NCBI GenBank assembly: GCA_015904055.1
Contig: JABMDE010000085.1
Span: 64,231 to 69,395 of the forward strand
From: Nitrospira sp.
Lineage (GTDB): Bacteria > Nitrospirota > Nitrospiria > Nitrospirales > Nitrospiraceae
Length of the DNA stretch: 5,165 nucleotides
Direction: 5' to 3'
Part shown: one piece after another, positions 1-5,165 of the stretch
How the letters are laid out: each line of letters starts with the position of its first letter
Position numbering within the stretch: the first letter of the stretch is position 1
The notes under the pieces: model-generated
The model's database searches: none
What the model saw: the letters and a program-made list of their open reading frames with translations, nothing else
Told to the model about the DNA's origin: nothing
Made by a program: the position numbers and the translations under genes

Positions 1-563
1 CGGAAGTCATGTCTGCCATTACAGATTGGACGGACCGGAATACCTGTGTCTTATTTGGAGACGGGGCTGGGGCGGCGGTTGTCAGTGCGAGTGATGGAGA
101 GCGGGGCATTTTGTCTACGCATCTTCGCTCCGATGGAAATTTGAACGAACTGATCGCGGTGCCAGGGGGCGGGTCTCGGATGCCGCCGTCTCAAAAAACA
201 ATTGCGGAACGAATGCAGTGTATCAAGATGAAGGGGCATGAAACCTTCAAGGTCGCGGTGCGGAACCTAGAGGAGATCGCTAGGGAAACTTTGGCTGCGA
301 ATCATCTCCGTGTGGAAGATCTTGATTTGTATGTGCCCCACCAGGCCAATCTCAGGATTCTCACGGCGGTTATGGAACGGCTTGATCTTCCAGCGGAGAA
401 AGTGATGCTCAATCTCGACCGGTATGGCAATACGTCTGCTGCGTCGATTCCCATTGCATTAGATGAAGCGGTACGCGCGGGGCGTATCAGGGATGGATCA
501 CTGGTCATGCTTGGAGCGTTTGGGGCCGGGCTGACGTGGGCCTCTGCCATGATCCGGTGGTAA
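1..563 (+). CDS. fabH: FabH, beta-ketoacyl-ACP synthase III, C-terminal part (copy 1, cut by window start)
   Basis: This is the C-terminal 186 codons of FabH, the initiating condensing enzyme of type II fatty acid synthesis, which joins acetyl-CoA to malonyl-ACP in the cytoplasm. The first full codon is at position 3 and the TAA stop at 561-563. The ATG at 9 is internal: it matches Met141 of the complete copy at 2720-3694, so it is not the real start. The fragment keeps the catalytic histidine (PHQAN) and asparagine (YGNTSAASIP); the active-site cysteine would lie upstream of the window. It also has the FGDGAGA motif and the C-terminal glycine-rich motif LGAFGAGLTWA. Against the downstream copy it differs at 8 of 184 residues and 38 of 563 bases, mostly silent. 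It is followed after 74 bases by fabD. Nothing in the visible part suggests decay; whether the gene is intact upstream cannot be seen. Confidence 0.95.
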   Translation, partial: EVMSAITDWTDRNTCVLFGDGAGAAVVSASDGERGILSTHLRSDGNLNELIAVPGGGSRMPPSQKTIAERMQCIKMKGHETFKVAVRNLEEIARETLAANHLRVEDLDLYVPHQANLRILTAVMERLDLPAEKVMLNLDRYGNTSAASIPIALDEAVRAGRIRDGSLVMLGAFGAGLTWASAMIRW

Positions 564-637
564 TGGCGCAGTAGCCGGCATGTTCAAAACTTTTTCCCGT
601 TGACATTCCAGGGGAATTCTAAGATATCTAACAGCCT
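564..637 (+). promoter_or_regulatory. fabH-fabD spacer, copy 1 (identical to copy 2), with weak promoter-like bases
   Basis: This 74-base spacer matches the one at 3695-3768 base for base, although the flanking coding regions differ by 5 to 7 percent. It holds a perfect TTGACA (600-605), but the best -10-like hexamers are poor: TAAGAT at 620 is spaced only 14, and GATATC at 623 is spaced 17. It also has a small inverted repeat ATTCC-AGG-GGAAT (605-617) and the palindrome AGATATCT (622-629). No terminator-like hairpin with a T run is seen. A minor internal promoter or an mRNA element ahead of fabD is possible but unproven; it may be only a transcribed operon spacer. Confidence 0.3.
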
Positions 638-1576
638 ATGGTATCCGGGATCGGCCTGGTATTCCCAGGTCAAGGTTCGCAGTCTGTGGGGATGGGCAAA
701 TCGCTGTGCGAGGCTCATCCGGCAATCAGGCAAGTCTACGAGGAAGCCTCTGCAGTGCTGGGGTACGACAGTGCCACACTCTGCTTTGAGGGGCCGGCTG
801 AACGGCTCAATTTGACGGAGTATACGCAGCCGGCCCTGTTGGTCAGTAGCATTGCCGCGTTAAAAACATTGGAGTCGGCCGGGATACAGCCTATCGCAGT
901 GGCAGGTCACAGTTTGGGTGAGTATTCGGCGCTGGTGGCGGCGGGTGGTGTGTCGTTTCGGGATGCAGTCGGATTGGTCCAAAAGCGCGGCCGCTATATG
1001 TCGGAAGCCGTGGCTCCTGGTACAGGTCTTGTCGCTGCGTTGTTGGGCCTGACTCCAGATGTCGTCAAAGATGTGTGTCGAGCGGCATCAGTGGTTGGAG
1101 TCGTGGCTGCTGCCAATTTCAATTCGCCGGGCCAGGTCGTGATTGCCGGTGAAAAGGCGGCGGTGGAGCGGGCCATCGAGCTGGCCAAAGAAAAAGGCTG
1201 TAAGAAGGCGATTCCTTTGCCGGTGAGTGTGCCGGTGCATACGTCGTTGATGCAACGCGCGGCCGATCGATTGGCCAAGGATCTGGCGGCAATCCGCTGG
1301 TCGGATCTTCGGGCGCCTCTCATCAATAATGCGGAGGCGCGGGCGATCAGCCAAGCGAACGAAATCCACGCGTCGTTAGTCAAGCAATTGCCGTCTTCCG
1401 TATTGTGGGAAGACACGGTCAGGACCATGGGTGCGATGGGGGTGACGACGTTCGTGGAAGTAGGGCCGGGGGCGGTGCTGACCGGCTTAATCAAGCGTAT
1501 TCTTCCCGACGCGCGTCTGCTGAATGTGAACGATCCTAAGTCGCTGGAATTGACGCTACGGAGTCTTCAAGTCTGA
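638..1576 (+). CDS. fabD: FabD, malonyl-CoA:ACP transacylase (copy 1)
   Basis: FabD moves the malonyl group from CoA to the phosphopantetheine arm of acyl carrier protein, supplying the extender unit for FabH and later condensing enzymes. The 312 residues are a normal family length. Visible landmarks are the N-terminal FPGQGSQ (residues 9-15, oxyanion-hole Gln12), the nucleophile elbow GHSLGE with Ser92, the malonate-carboxylate-binding Arg117 in QKRGR, and the catalytic His201 in VPVHTSLM. Gln250 lies in KQLPSSVLW and VEVGPGAVL is near the C-terminus. The ATG at 638 is the only sensible start because an in-frame TAA lies at 629-631. There is no clear Shine-Dalgarno just upstream; the nearest purine run, AGGGGAA, is over 20 bases away. 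Compared with the downstream copy, 10 of the first 304 residues differ, then 6 of the last 8. All catalytic residues are kept, so it is probably functional. Confidence 0.97.
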   Translation: MVSGIGLVFPGQGSQSVGMGKSLCEAHPAIRQVYEEASAVLGYDSATLCFEGPAERLNLTEYTQPALLVSSIAALKTLESAGIQPIAVAGHSLGEYSALVAAGGVSFRDAVGLVQKRGRYMSEAVAPGTGLVAALLGLTPDVVKDVCRAASVVGVVAAANFNSPGQVVIAGEKAAVERAIELAKEKGCKKAIPLPVSVPVHTSLMQRAADRLAKDLAAIRWSDLRAPLINNAEARAISQANEIHASLVKQLPSSVLWEDTVRTMGAMGVTTFVEVGPGAVLTGLIKRILPDARLLNVNDPKSLELTLRSLQV

Positions 1577-1666
1577 AAGTCGAAAAATCGAAAGTTCGAA
1601 GATGTTGCAGGCGATAAAACCTGCGACTGCGAGGGCTGTAGGACTGACTATTGACGGGAGTTTAGA
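1577..1666 (+). other. fabD-fabG spacer, copy 1: short repeats, hairpin and ribosome binding site
   Basis: This spacer bears almost no resemblance to the matching one in copy 2 (4708-4776) and is 21 bases longer. It starts with an A-rich imperfect tandem repeat with a 7-8 base period: GAAAGTC (1575-1581), GAAAAATC (1582-1589), GAAAGTTC (1590-1597) and a partial GAAG. Next comes a hairpin with a GCAGG/CCTGC stem (1607-1611 with 1620-1624, extendable to 1605-1626 with one G-T pair) and an 8-base loop. No T run follows, so it is not a typical terminator. CTGCGA is repeated head to tail at 1621-1632. GGGAG (1656-1660), 6 bases before the fabG ATG, is a good ribosome binding site. Confidence 0.6.
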
Positions 1667-2107
1667 ATGTCGTTGCAAGGAAAAGTTGCGATTGTTACCG
1701 GTGCTGCGCAGGGAATCGGTCGGGCCATTGCGGAAACCCTTGCGCAAGCAGGAGCAGATATTGTCGTCGGGGATATGGATCCTGGCCGTTCCCTCGAAAC
1801 CGTGAATGCGGTTGAGAAGCTGGGGCGGAGAGCGTTGAATGTCAAAGTCAACGTCGCGGAGGCCGATGACACCAAAGCGATGGTTGAGCAGGTGCTCAAG
1901 GCGTGGGGGAAAGTCGATATCCTGGTCAACAATGCCGGTATTACCCGTGATGGCCTCTTGCTGCGCATGAAAGAAGAGGATTGGAACCTGGTGCTTCAGG
2001 TCAATCTCAATGGAACCTTCAATTGTACCAAGGCGGTCTTGCAGACGATGACCAAGCAGCGGTATACGGCCGGCGATTGCCACCAGTTTGCCGACGGTGA
2101 CCGGTGA
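1667..2107 (+). pseudogene. fabG: FabG, 3-oxoacyl-ACP reductase, 3'-truncated at a junction with plsX (copy 1)
   Basis: The first 132 or so codons encode the N-terminal half of FabG, the NADPH-dependent short-chain dehydrogenase that reduces 3-oxoacyl-ACP. The nucleotide-binding motif TGAAQGIG (residues 11-18), NNAG (88-91) and the structural asparagine in VNLNG (Asn113) are present. After TMTKQRY (residues 127-133) the family wording stops. A dozen or so foreign residues follow, to a TGA at 2105-2107, because the frame runs through plsX sequence. The catalytic Ser-Tyr-x-x-x-Lys region and the C-terminal dimer and tetramer helices are missing from a protein normally near 245 residues, so the product cannot be an active reductase. 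The start is supported by GGGAG spaced 6 bases from the ATG. The retained part differs from copy 2 at only 4 of 129 residues and has no stop or frameshift, so the break is recent or artificial. Confidence 0.9.
2056..2069 (+). other. Junction between fabG' and plsX'
   Basis: FabG homology ends and PlsX homology begins within about a dozen bases. In the fabG frame the last family-like codons spell KQRY, ending at 2065. In a different frame PlsX-like wording (G-I-R-P-A-I-A-T) starts at about 2061. The bases GGTAT (2061-2065) read sensibly in both genes, which is what a short microhomology join would give, though the parental sequences are not in the window to prove it. No insertion sequence, target duplication or inverted repeat sits at the join. 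Confidence 0.8.
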
Positions 2108-2723
2108 AGCGATCATTCTTGATGTGGGGGCGAATGTTGATTGTGGGGCGAAGGATCTTCATCAATTTGCTGTGATGGGGAATGAGTACGGGAAGTACTT
2201 ATTCGGCAAGCCCAATCCCCGTGTCGGCCTGCTGAGCATCGGCGAAGAAGACAGCAAAGGCAATGAGGTCACGAAGGAAGCCTTCAAGCTATTGAAGGCG
2301 AGTTCGTTGAATTTCGTCGGTAATATCGAGGGGCGCGAGGTGTATAGCGGAAATGCGGATGTGGTGGTGTGCGACGGGTTCATTGGGAACGTTGCGCTGA
2401 AGATATCCGAAGGCGTGGCCGAGACGATCAGCAAATTGTTGCTCAAGGAGATTTCGGGCTCCTTGCTTGGACGGCTGGCCTATCCCTTGATTGCAGCTCC
2501 CCTGAAGAAACTTAAGCGGCGGATCGATTATGCCGAGTTCGGCGGCGCACCGTTGCTTGGAGTCAACGGCGTCACGATTATTTGCCATGGCCGTTCGTCG
2601 GCAAAAGCCATTAAGAACGCCATTCGCCGGGCTAAGGGCATGGCCGAAGGGCGGGTGCAAGAACTTATCCAGCGAAATATCGAAGGCGGTCTTGCTCGTC
2701 CTTCGGTGGAGCAGGAAATATGA
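2061..2723 (+). pseudogene. plsX: PlsX, phosphate acyltransferase, 5'-truncated
   Basis: PlsX converts acyl-ACP and phosphate to acyl-phosphate, the acyl donor for PlsY in phospholipid synthesis; it is a peripheral membrane enzyme. About 220 codons remain of a family near 330-350, so roughly the first 120 residues are lost at the junction. Recognisable family blocks, with codons counted from the TTG at 2088, are LDVGANVDC (11-19), NPRVGLLSIGEEDSKGN (43-59), CDGFIGNVALK (95-105) and FGGAPLLGVNG (151-161). The TTG at 2088 could in principle start translation, but no Shine-Dalgarno precedes it and it lies inside a conserved family segment (RPAIAT-LPT), so it is not a true start. The TGA stop (2721-2723) overlaps the fabH ATG as ATGA, a normal coupled arrangement. 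The remaining part shows no stops or frameshifts. If the join is an assembly error, this is simply the 3' part of an intact gene. Confidence 0.93.
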
Positions 2724-3694
2724 AGTCCCGTATTACTGGCACAGGCTCGTACGCGCCTGCCAAGGTGCTGACGAATGCGGATCTCGAACGCATGGTGGCG
2801 ACTTCGGACGAATGGATTCGTGAACGGACAGGCATTCGAGAGCGGCATATCGCAGGTGCCGGAGAGGCATGCTCGGATTTGGCTGTCCAGGCTGGAAAGC
2901 GCGCGCTGGCGGCGGCAGGTCTTCCCGCCACTGAGCTCGATATGGTCTTGGTTGCCACCTGTACGGGAGACTATCCGCTTCCATCAACGGCCTGTTTGGT
3001 GCAGCATCAACTCGGCGCGACCAAGGCGGCAGCCTGTGACATTGCTGCCGCTTGCTGCGGCTTTGTCTATGCGCTGTCGGTGGCCGATGCGTATGTGAAG
3101 GGCGGGATGCGTCATGTGCTGGTGATCGGGTCGGAAGTCATGTCTGCCATTACCGATTGGACGGATCGGAATACCTGTATCTTATTTGGAGACGGGGCTG
3201 GGGCGGCGGTTGTCAGTACGGGTGATGGAGAGCGTGGCATTTTGTCTACGCACCTCCGCTCCGATGGAAATTTGAACGAACTGATTGCCGTGCCAGGGGG
3301 CGGGTCTCGGATGCCACCGTCTCAAAAAACTATTGCGGAACGCATGCACTGTATCAAGATGAAGGGGCATGAAACCTTCAAGGTCGCGGTGCGAAACCTC
3401 GAGGAGATCGCCAGGGAAACTTTGGCTGCGAATCATCTCCGTGTGGAAGACCTTGATTTGTATGTGCCCCATCAGGCCAATTTCAGGATTCTCACGGCGG
3501 TCATGGAACGGCTCGGTCTTCCTGATGAAAAGGTGATGCTCAATCTCGACCGGTATGGCAATACGTCGGCCGCATCGATTCCCATTGCGTTAGATGAAGC
3601 GGTGCGCACGGGGCGTATCAGGGACGGATCGCTGGTCATGCTTGGAGCGTTTGGGGCCGGGTTGACGTGGGCCTCCGCCATGATCCGGTGGTAA
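2720..3694 (+). CDS. fabH: FabH, beta-ketoacyl-ACP synthase III (copy 2, complete)
   Basis: This is a complete 324-residue FabH, the normal family length. It catalyses the first condensation of fatty acid synthesis, acetyl-CoA plus malonyl-ACP to acetoacetyl-ACP. The catalytic triad is visible: Cys112 in DIAAACCGF, His251 in PHQAN and Asn281 in YGNTSAASIP. Other family marks are EWIRERTGIRER (31-42), FGDGAGA (156-162) and the C-terminal LGAFGAGLTWASAMIRW. The residue after the nucleophile is a second cysteine where many FabH proteins have serine, so the site reads AACCGF. The start overlaps the plsX stop as ATGA; GGAG at 2708-2711 lies 8 bases upstream and AGGA at 2713-2716 lies closer, so translation is likely coupled to plsX. 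In this window the plsX in front is truncated, so a promoter or a true upstream plsX would be needed to express it. It is followed by fabD after 74 bases. Confidence 0.98.
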   Translation: MKSRITGTGSYAPAKVLTNADLERMVATSDEWIRERTGIRERHIAGAGEACSDLAVQAGKRALAAAGLPATELDMVLVATCTGDYPLPSTACLVQHQLGATKAAACDIAAACCGFVYALSVADAYVKGGMRHVLVIGSEVMSAITDWTDRNTCILFGDGAGAAVVSTGDGERGILSTHLRSDGNLNELIAVPGGGSRMPPSQKTIAERMHCIKMKGHETFKVAVRNLEEIARETLAANHLRVEDLDLYVPHQANFRILTAVMERLGLPDEKVMLNLDRYGNTSAASIPIALDEAVRTGRIRDGSLVMLGAFGAGLTWASAMIRW

Positions 3695-3768
3695 TGGCGC
3701 AGTAGCCGGCATGTTCAAAACTTTTTCCCGTTGACATTCCAGGGGAATTCTAAGATATCTAACAGCCT
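3695..3768 (+). promoter_or_regulatory. fabH-fabD spacer, copy 2 (identical to copy 1)
   Basis: This is the same 74 bases as 564-637, with TTGACA at 3731-3736, the small ATTCC/GGAAT inverted repeat and the AGATATCT palindrome. Perfect identity in a non-coding spacer between copies whose genes differ by 5 to 7 percent could mean a constrained element, such as a promoter or fabD translation element, or recent local conversion. Over only 74 bases, chance is also possible. The -10 candidates are weak. Confidence 0.3.
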
Positions 3769-4707
3769 ATGGCATCCGGGATCGGTCTGGTATTCCCAGG
3801 CCAAGGTTCGCAGTCTGTGGGGATGGGCAAATCGCTGTGCGAGGCTCATCCGGCAATTAAGCAAGTCTACGAGGAAGCCTCGGCAGTGCTGGGGTATGAT
3901 AGTGCTGCGCTCTGTTTTGAGGGGCCGGCCGAACGGCTTAATTTGACGGAGTATACGCAGCCGGCTCTATTGGTCAGCAGTATCGCCGCATTGAAAACCT
4001 TGGAGTCGGCTGGGATACAGCCCATTGCAGTGGCAGGTCACAGTTTGGGCGAGTATTCGGCGCTGGTAGCGGCAGGTGGTGTGTCGTTTCGGGATGCAGT
4101 CGGATTGGTCCAAAAGCGCGGCCGCTATATGTCGGAAGCCGTGGCTCCTGGTACCGGTCTTGTCGCCGCGTTGTTGGGCGTGACGCCGGATGTCGTCAAA
4201 GATGTGTGTCGAGTGGCATCGGTGGTTGGAGTCGTGGCTGCTGCCAATTTTAATTCGCCGGGCCAGGTCGTGATTGCCGGTGAAAAGGCGGCGGTGGAGC
4301 GGGCCATCGAGTTGGCCAAAGAAAAAGGCTGCAAGAAGGTGATTCCTTTGCCGGTGAGTGTGCCGGTGCATACGCCGTTGATGCAACGCGCGGCCGATCG
4401 ATTGGCCAAGGACCTGGCGGCAATCCACTGGTCGGACCTTCGGGCGCCCCTCATCAATAATGCGGAGGCGCGGGCGATCAGTCGAGCGAACGAAATTCAC
4501 GCGTCGTTAGTCAAACAATTGCCGTCTTCCGTATTGTGGGAAGACACGGTCAGGACCATGGGTACGATGGGGGTGACGACGTTCGTGGAAGTAGGGCCGG
4601 GGGCGGTGTTGACCGGCTTAATCAAGCGTATTCTTCCTGACGCGCGTCTGCTGAATGTGAACGATCCCAAGTCGCTGGAAGCCACGTTGAGCAACGTAAA
4701 CAGGTGA
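3769..4707 (+). CDS. fabD: FabD, malonyl-CoA:ACP transacylase (copy 2)
   Basis: This second complete 312-residue FabD has the same catalytic set as copy 1: Gln12 in FPGQGSQ, Ser92 in GHSLGE, Arg117 in QKRGR and His201 in VPVHTPLM. The proline after HT (serine in copy 1) is closer to the usual H-x-P-L-M form of the family. Up to residue 304 it differs from copy 1 at 10 positions, all outside the catalytic motifs (for example V2A, R31K, T47A, L138V). The last 8 residues read ATLSNVNR instead of LTLRSLQV, so the C-terminal tip is a local replacement. The start is fixed by the same in-frame TAA 7-9 bases upstream, again without a clear Shine-Dalgarno. It sits in the expected place between fabH and fabG and is probably functional. 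Confidence 0.97.
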   Translation: MASGIGLVFPGQGSQSVGMGKSLCEAHPAIKQVYEEASAVLGYDSAALCFEGPAERLNLTEYTQPALLVSSIAALKTLESAGIQPIAVAGHSLGEYSALVAAGGVSFRDAVGLVQKRGRYMSEAVAPGTGLVAALLGVTPDVVKDVCRVASVVGVVAAANFNSPGQVVIAGEKAAVERAIELAKEKGCKKVIPLPVSVPVHTPLMQRAADRLAKDLAAIHWSDLRAPLINNAEARAISRANEIHASLVKQLPSSVLWEDTVRTMGTMGVTTFVEVGPGAVLTGLIKRILPDARLLNVNDPKSLEATLSNVNR

Positions 4708-4776
4708 AAGTCACAAGTGAGTCTCGTGCATCGACACTCGCACGTCTAATTTCTAAGCTTTGATCAGGAGTTGGTT
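4708..4776 (+). other. fabD-fabG spacer, copy 2: hairpin and ribosome binding site
   Basis: Only 69 bases long, this spacer has no visible homology to the copy 1 spacer beyond TGAAAGTC, which spans the fabD stop in both (1574-1581 and 4705-4712). It holds a hairpin with a CGTGC/GCACG stem (4725-4729 with 4740-4744) and a 10-base loop, with no T run long enough for a terminator. AGGAG (4766-4770) lies 6 bases before the fabG ATG. The motif is strong and its spacing is the same as in copy 1, although the surrounding bases are unrelated. Confidence 0.6.
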
Positions 4777-5165
4777 ATGTCTTTGCAGGGAAGGGTTGCG
4801 ATTGTTACCGGTGCTGCGCAGGGAATCGGTCGGGCCATTGCTGAAACCCTTGCGCAAGAAGGAGCAGATATTGTCGTCGGCGATATGGATACTGGCCGTT
4901 CCCTCGAAACTGTGAATGCGGTTGAGAAGCTGGGACGGAGAGCGTTGAATATCAAAGTCAACGTCGCGGAGGCCGATGACACCAAAGCGATGGTTGAGCA
5001 GGTACTCAAGGCGTGGGGGAAAGTCGATATCCTGGTCAATAATGCCGGTATCACCCGTGATGGCCTCTTGCTGCGTATGAAAGAAGAGGATTGGAACCTG
5101 GTGCTTCAGGTCAATCTCAATGGAACCTTCAATTGTACCAAGGCGGTCTTGCAGACGATGACCAA
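4777..5165 (+). CDS. fabG: FabG, 3-oxoacyl-ACP reductase, N-terminal part (copy 2, cut by window end)
   Basis: The first 129 codons of a second FabG run off the right edge with the frame open. The fold marks are TGAAQGIG (residues 11-18) for NADPH binding, NNAG (88-91) and VNLNG (111-115). The catalytic Tyr-x-x-x-Lys would lie beyond the window. It differs from copy 1 at 4 residues (K6R, A28E, P39T, V59I) and 15 of 389 bases, and the final 89 bases (5077-5165) are identical to 1967-2055. The window stops at the base matching 2055, just short of where copy 1 breaks into plsX, so whether this copy continues as a normal fabG or also breaks there cannot be decided. AGGAG spaced 6 bases supports the start. 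Confidence 0.95.
   Translation, partial: MSLQGRVAIVTGAAQGIGRAIAETLAQEGADIVVGDMDTGRSLETVNAVEKLGRRALNIKVNVAEADDTKAMVEQVLKAWGKVDILVNNAGITRDGLLLRMKEEDWNLVLQVNLNGTFNCTKAVLQTMT

Larger units (their letters stand above)
1..2055 (+). repeat. Large direct repeat, unit copy 1 (fabH'-fabD-fabG')
   Basis: This segment is repeated in the same orientation at 3132-5165. The match is collinear without indels at offset 3131 from position 1 to 1549 and at offset 3110 from 1667 to 2055. Between these, 1550-1666 is replaced by an unrelated 96-base stretch in the other copy. By hand count, aligned coding identity is about 93 percent in fabH, 94 percent in fabD and 96 percent in fabG. If both copies extend to the junction, the repeat period is about 3.1 kb. 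Confidence 0.95.
3132..5165 (+). repeat. Large direct repeat, unit copy 2 (fabH'-fabD-fabG')
   Basis: This is the second copy of the segment at 1-2055. It is preceded here by the 5' part of fabH and by plsX', which have no counterpart inside the window because copy 1 is cut by the left edge. Differences from copy 1 are all base substitutions in the coding parts and are mostly at third codon positions. Confidence 0.95.

Noticed and set aside
580..602. Seven-codon upstream peptide (MFKTFSR) in the fabH-fabD spacer
   Set aside because: It is identical in both copies, but so is the whole spacer. There is no ribosome binding site, and such a short frame is expected by chance.
600..815. Overlapping + strand frame at the start of fabD, also seen at 3731-3946
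   Set aside because: It begins at a TTG with no ribosome binding site, lies out of frame over the FabD N-terminus, and changes amino acids where FabD changes are silent. It is a shadow.
1605..1626. Hairpin after fabD as an intrinsic terminator
   Set aside because: The stem is only 5-7 pairs and no T run follows. fabG begins 40 bases later on the same strand with a good ribosome binding site, so read-through is more likely.
2040..2110. Insertion sequence or integron at the fabG/plsX join
   Set aside because: There is no transposase, terminal inverted repeat, target duplication or attachment-like site; the two genes abut directly.
1556..2116. Long open frame on the minus strand opposite fabG
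   Set aside because: It lies antisense to a clear FabG coding region, has no recognisable domain, and its counterpart opposite copy 2 fabG has a different extent. It is a by-product of the sense codon bias.
2088..2723. PlsX fragment as a separate gene starting at TTG 2088
   Set aside because: PlsX family wording continues upstream of the TTG to about 2061 and no Shine-Dalgarno precedes it, so it is a truncated piece and not a short independent gene.
3967..4500. Minus-strand open frame opposite fabD, rich in histidine and arginine
   Set aside because: It is antisense to intact FabD. Its composition (His, Arg, Gln) is what reversed FabD codons give, and no start context or domain supports it.

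Overview
The window is a stretch of bacterial type II fatty acid synthesis and phospholipid initiation genes, all on the + strand. The same block appears twice. In order it holds: the 3' part of fabH (1-563), a complete fabD (638-1576), the 5' part of fabG (1667 to about 2066), an abrupt out-of-frame switch into the 3' two thirds of plsX (about 2061-2723), a complete fabH (2720-3694), a complete fabD (3769-4707), and the 5' part of a second fabG (4777-5165, cut by the window end). The right-hand half, plsX-fabH-fabD-fabG, has the classic order of this operon, with plsX and fabH overlapping by 4 bases. I see no RNA gene, CRISPR array, transposase, inverted-repeat mobile element or convincing minus-strand gene.

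The organism is a Gram-negative-type or deep-branching bacterium of moderately high GC (high fifties by eye). The protein wording and gene order would fit a Nitrospira-like bacterium, but that is a weak impression and not a sequence match I could run.

The two halves align without a single indel through fabH, the fabH-fabD spacer and fabD (offset 3131), and again through fabG (offset 3110). By hand count they differ at 38 of 563 fabH bases, 0 of 74 fabH-fabD spacer bases, 52 of 912 fabD bases (first 304 codons) and 15 of 389 fabG bases. About three quarters of the differences are silent. The last 8 codons of fabD and the fabD-fabG spacer, in contrast, are almost unrelated between copies.

Together the genes would start and elongate acyl chains. 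FabD loads malonyl onto acyl carrier protein, FabH condenses it with acetyl-CoA, FabG reduces the 3-oxoacyl product, and PlsX turns acyl-ACP into acyl-phosphate for phospholipid synthesis. The real puzzle is structural: is this a true tandem duplication or recombination joining two diverged operons, or a chimeric assembly of two related strains? The mostly silent divergence and the undegraded fabG fragment suggest the copies diverged as functional genes before they were joined. I found no sign of a novel system; the interest lies in the junction and the uneven divergence.
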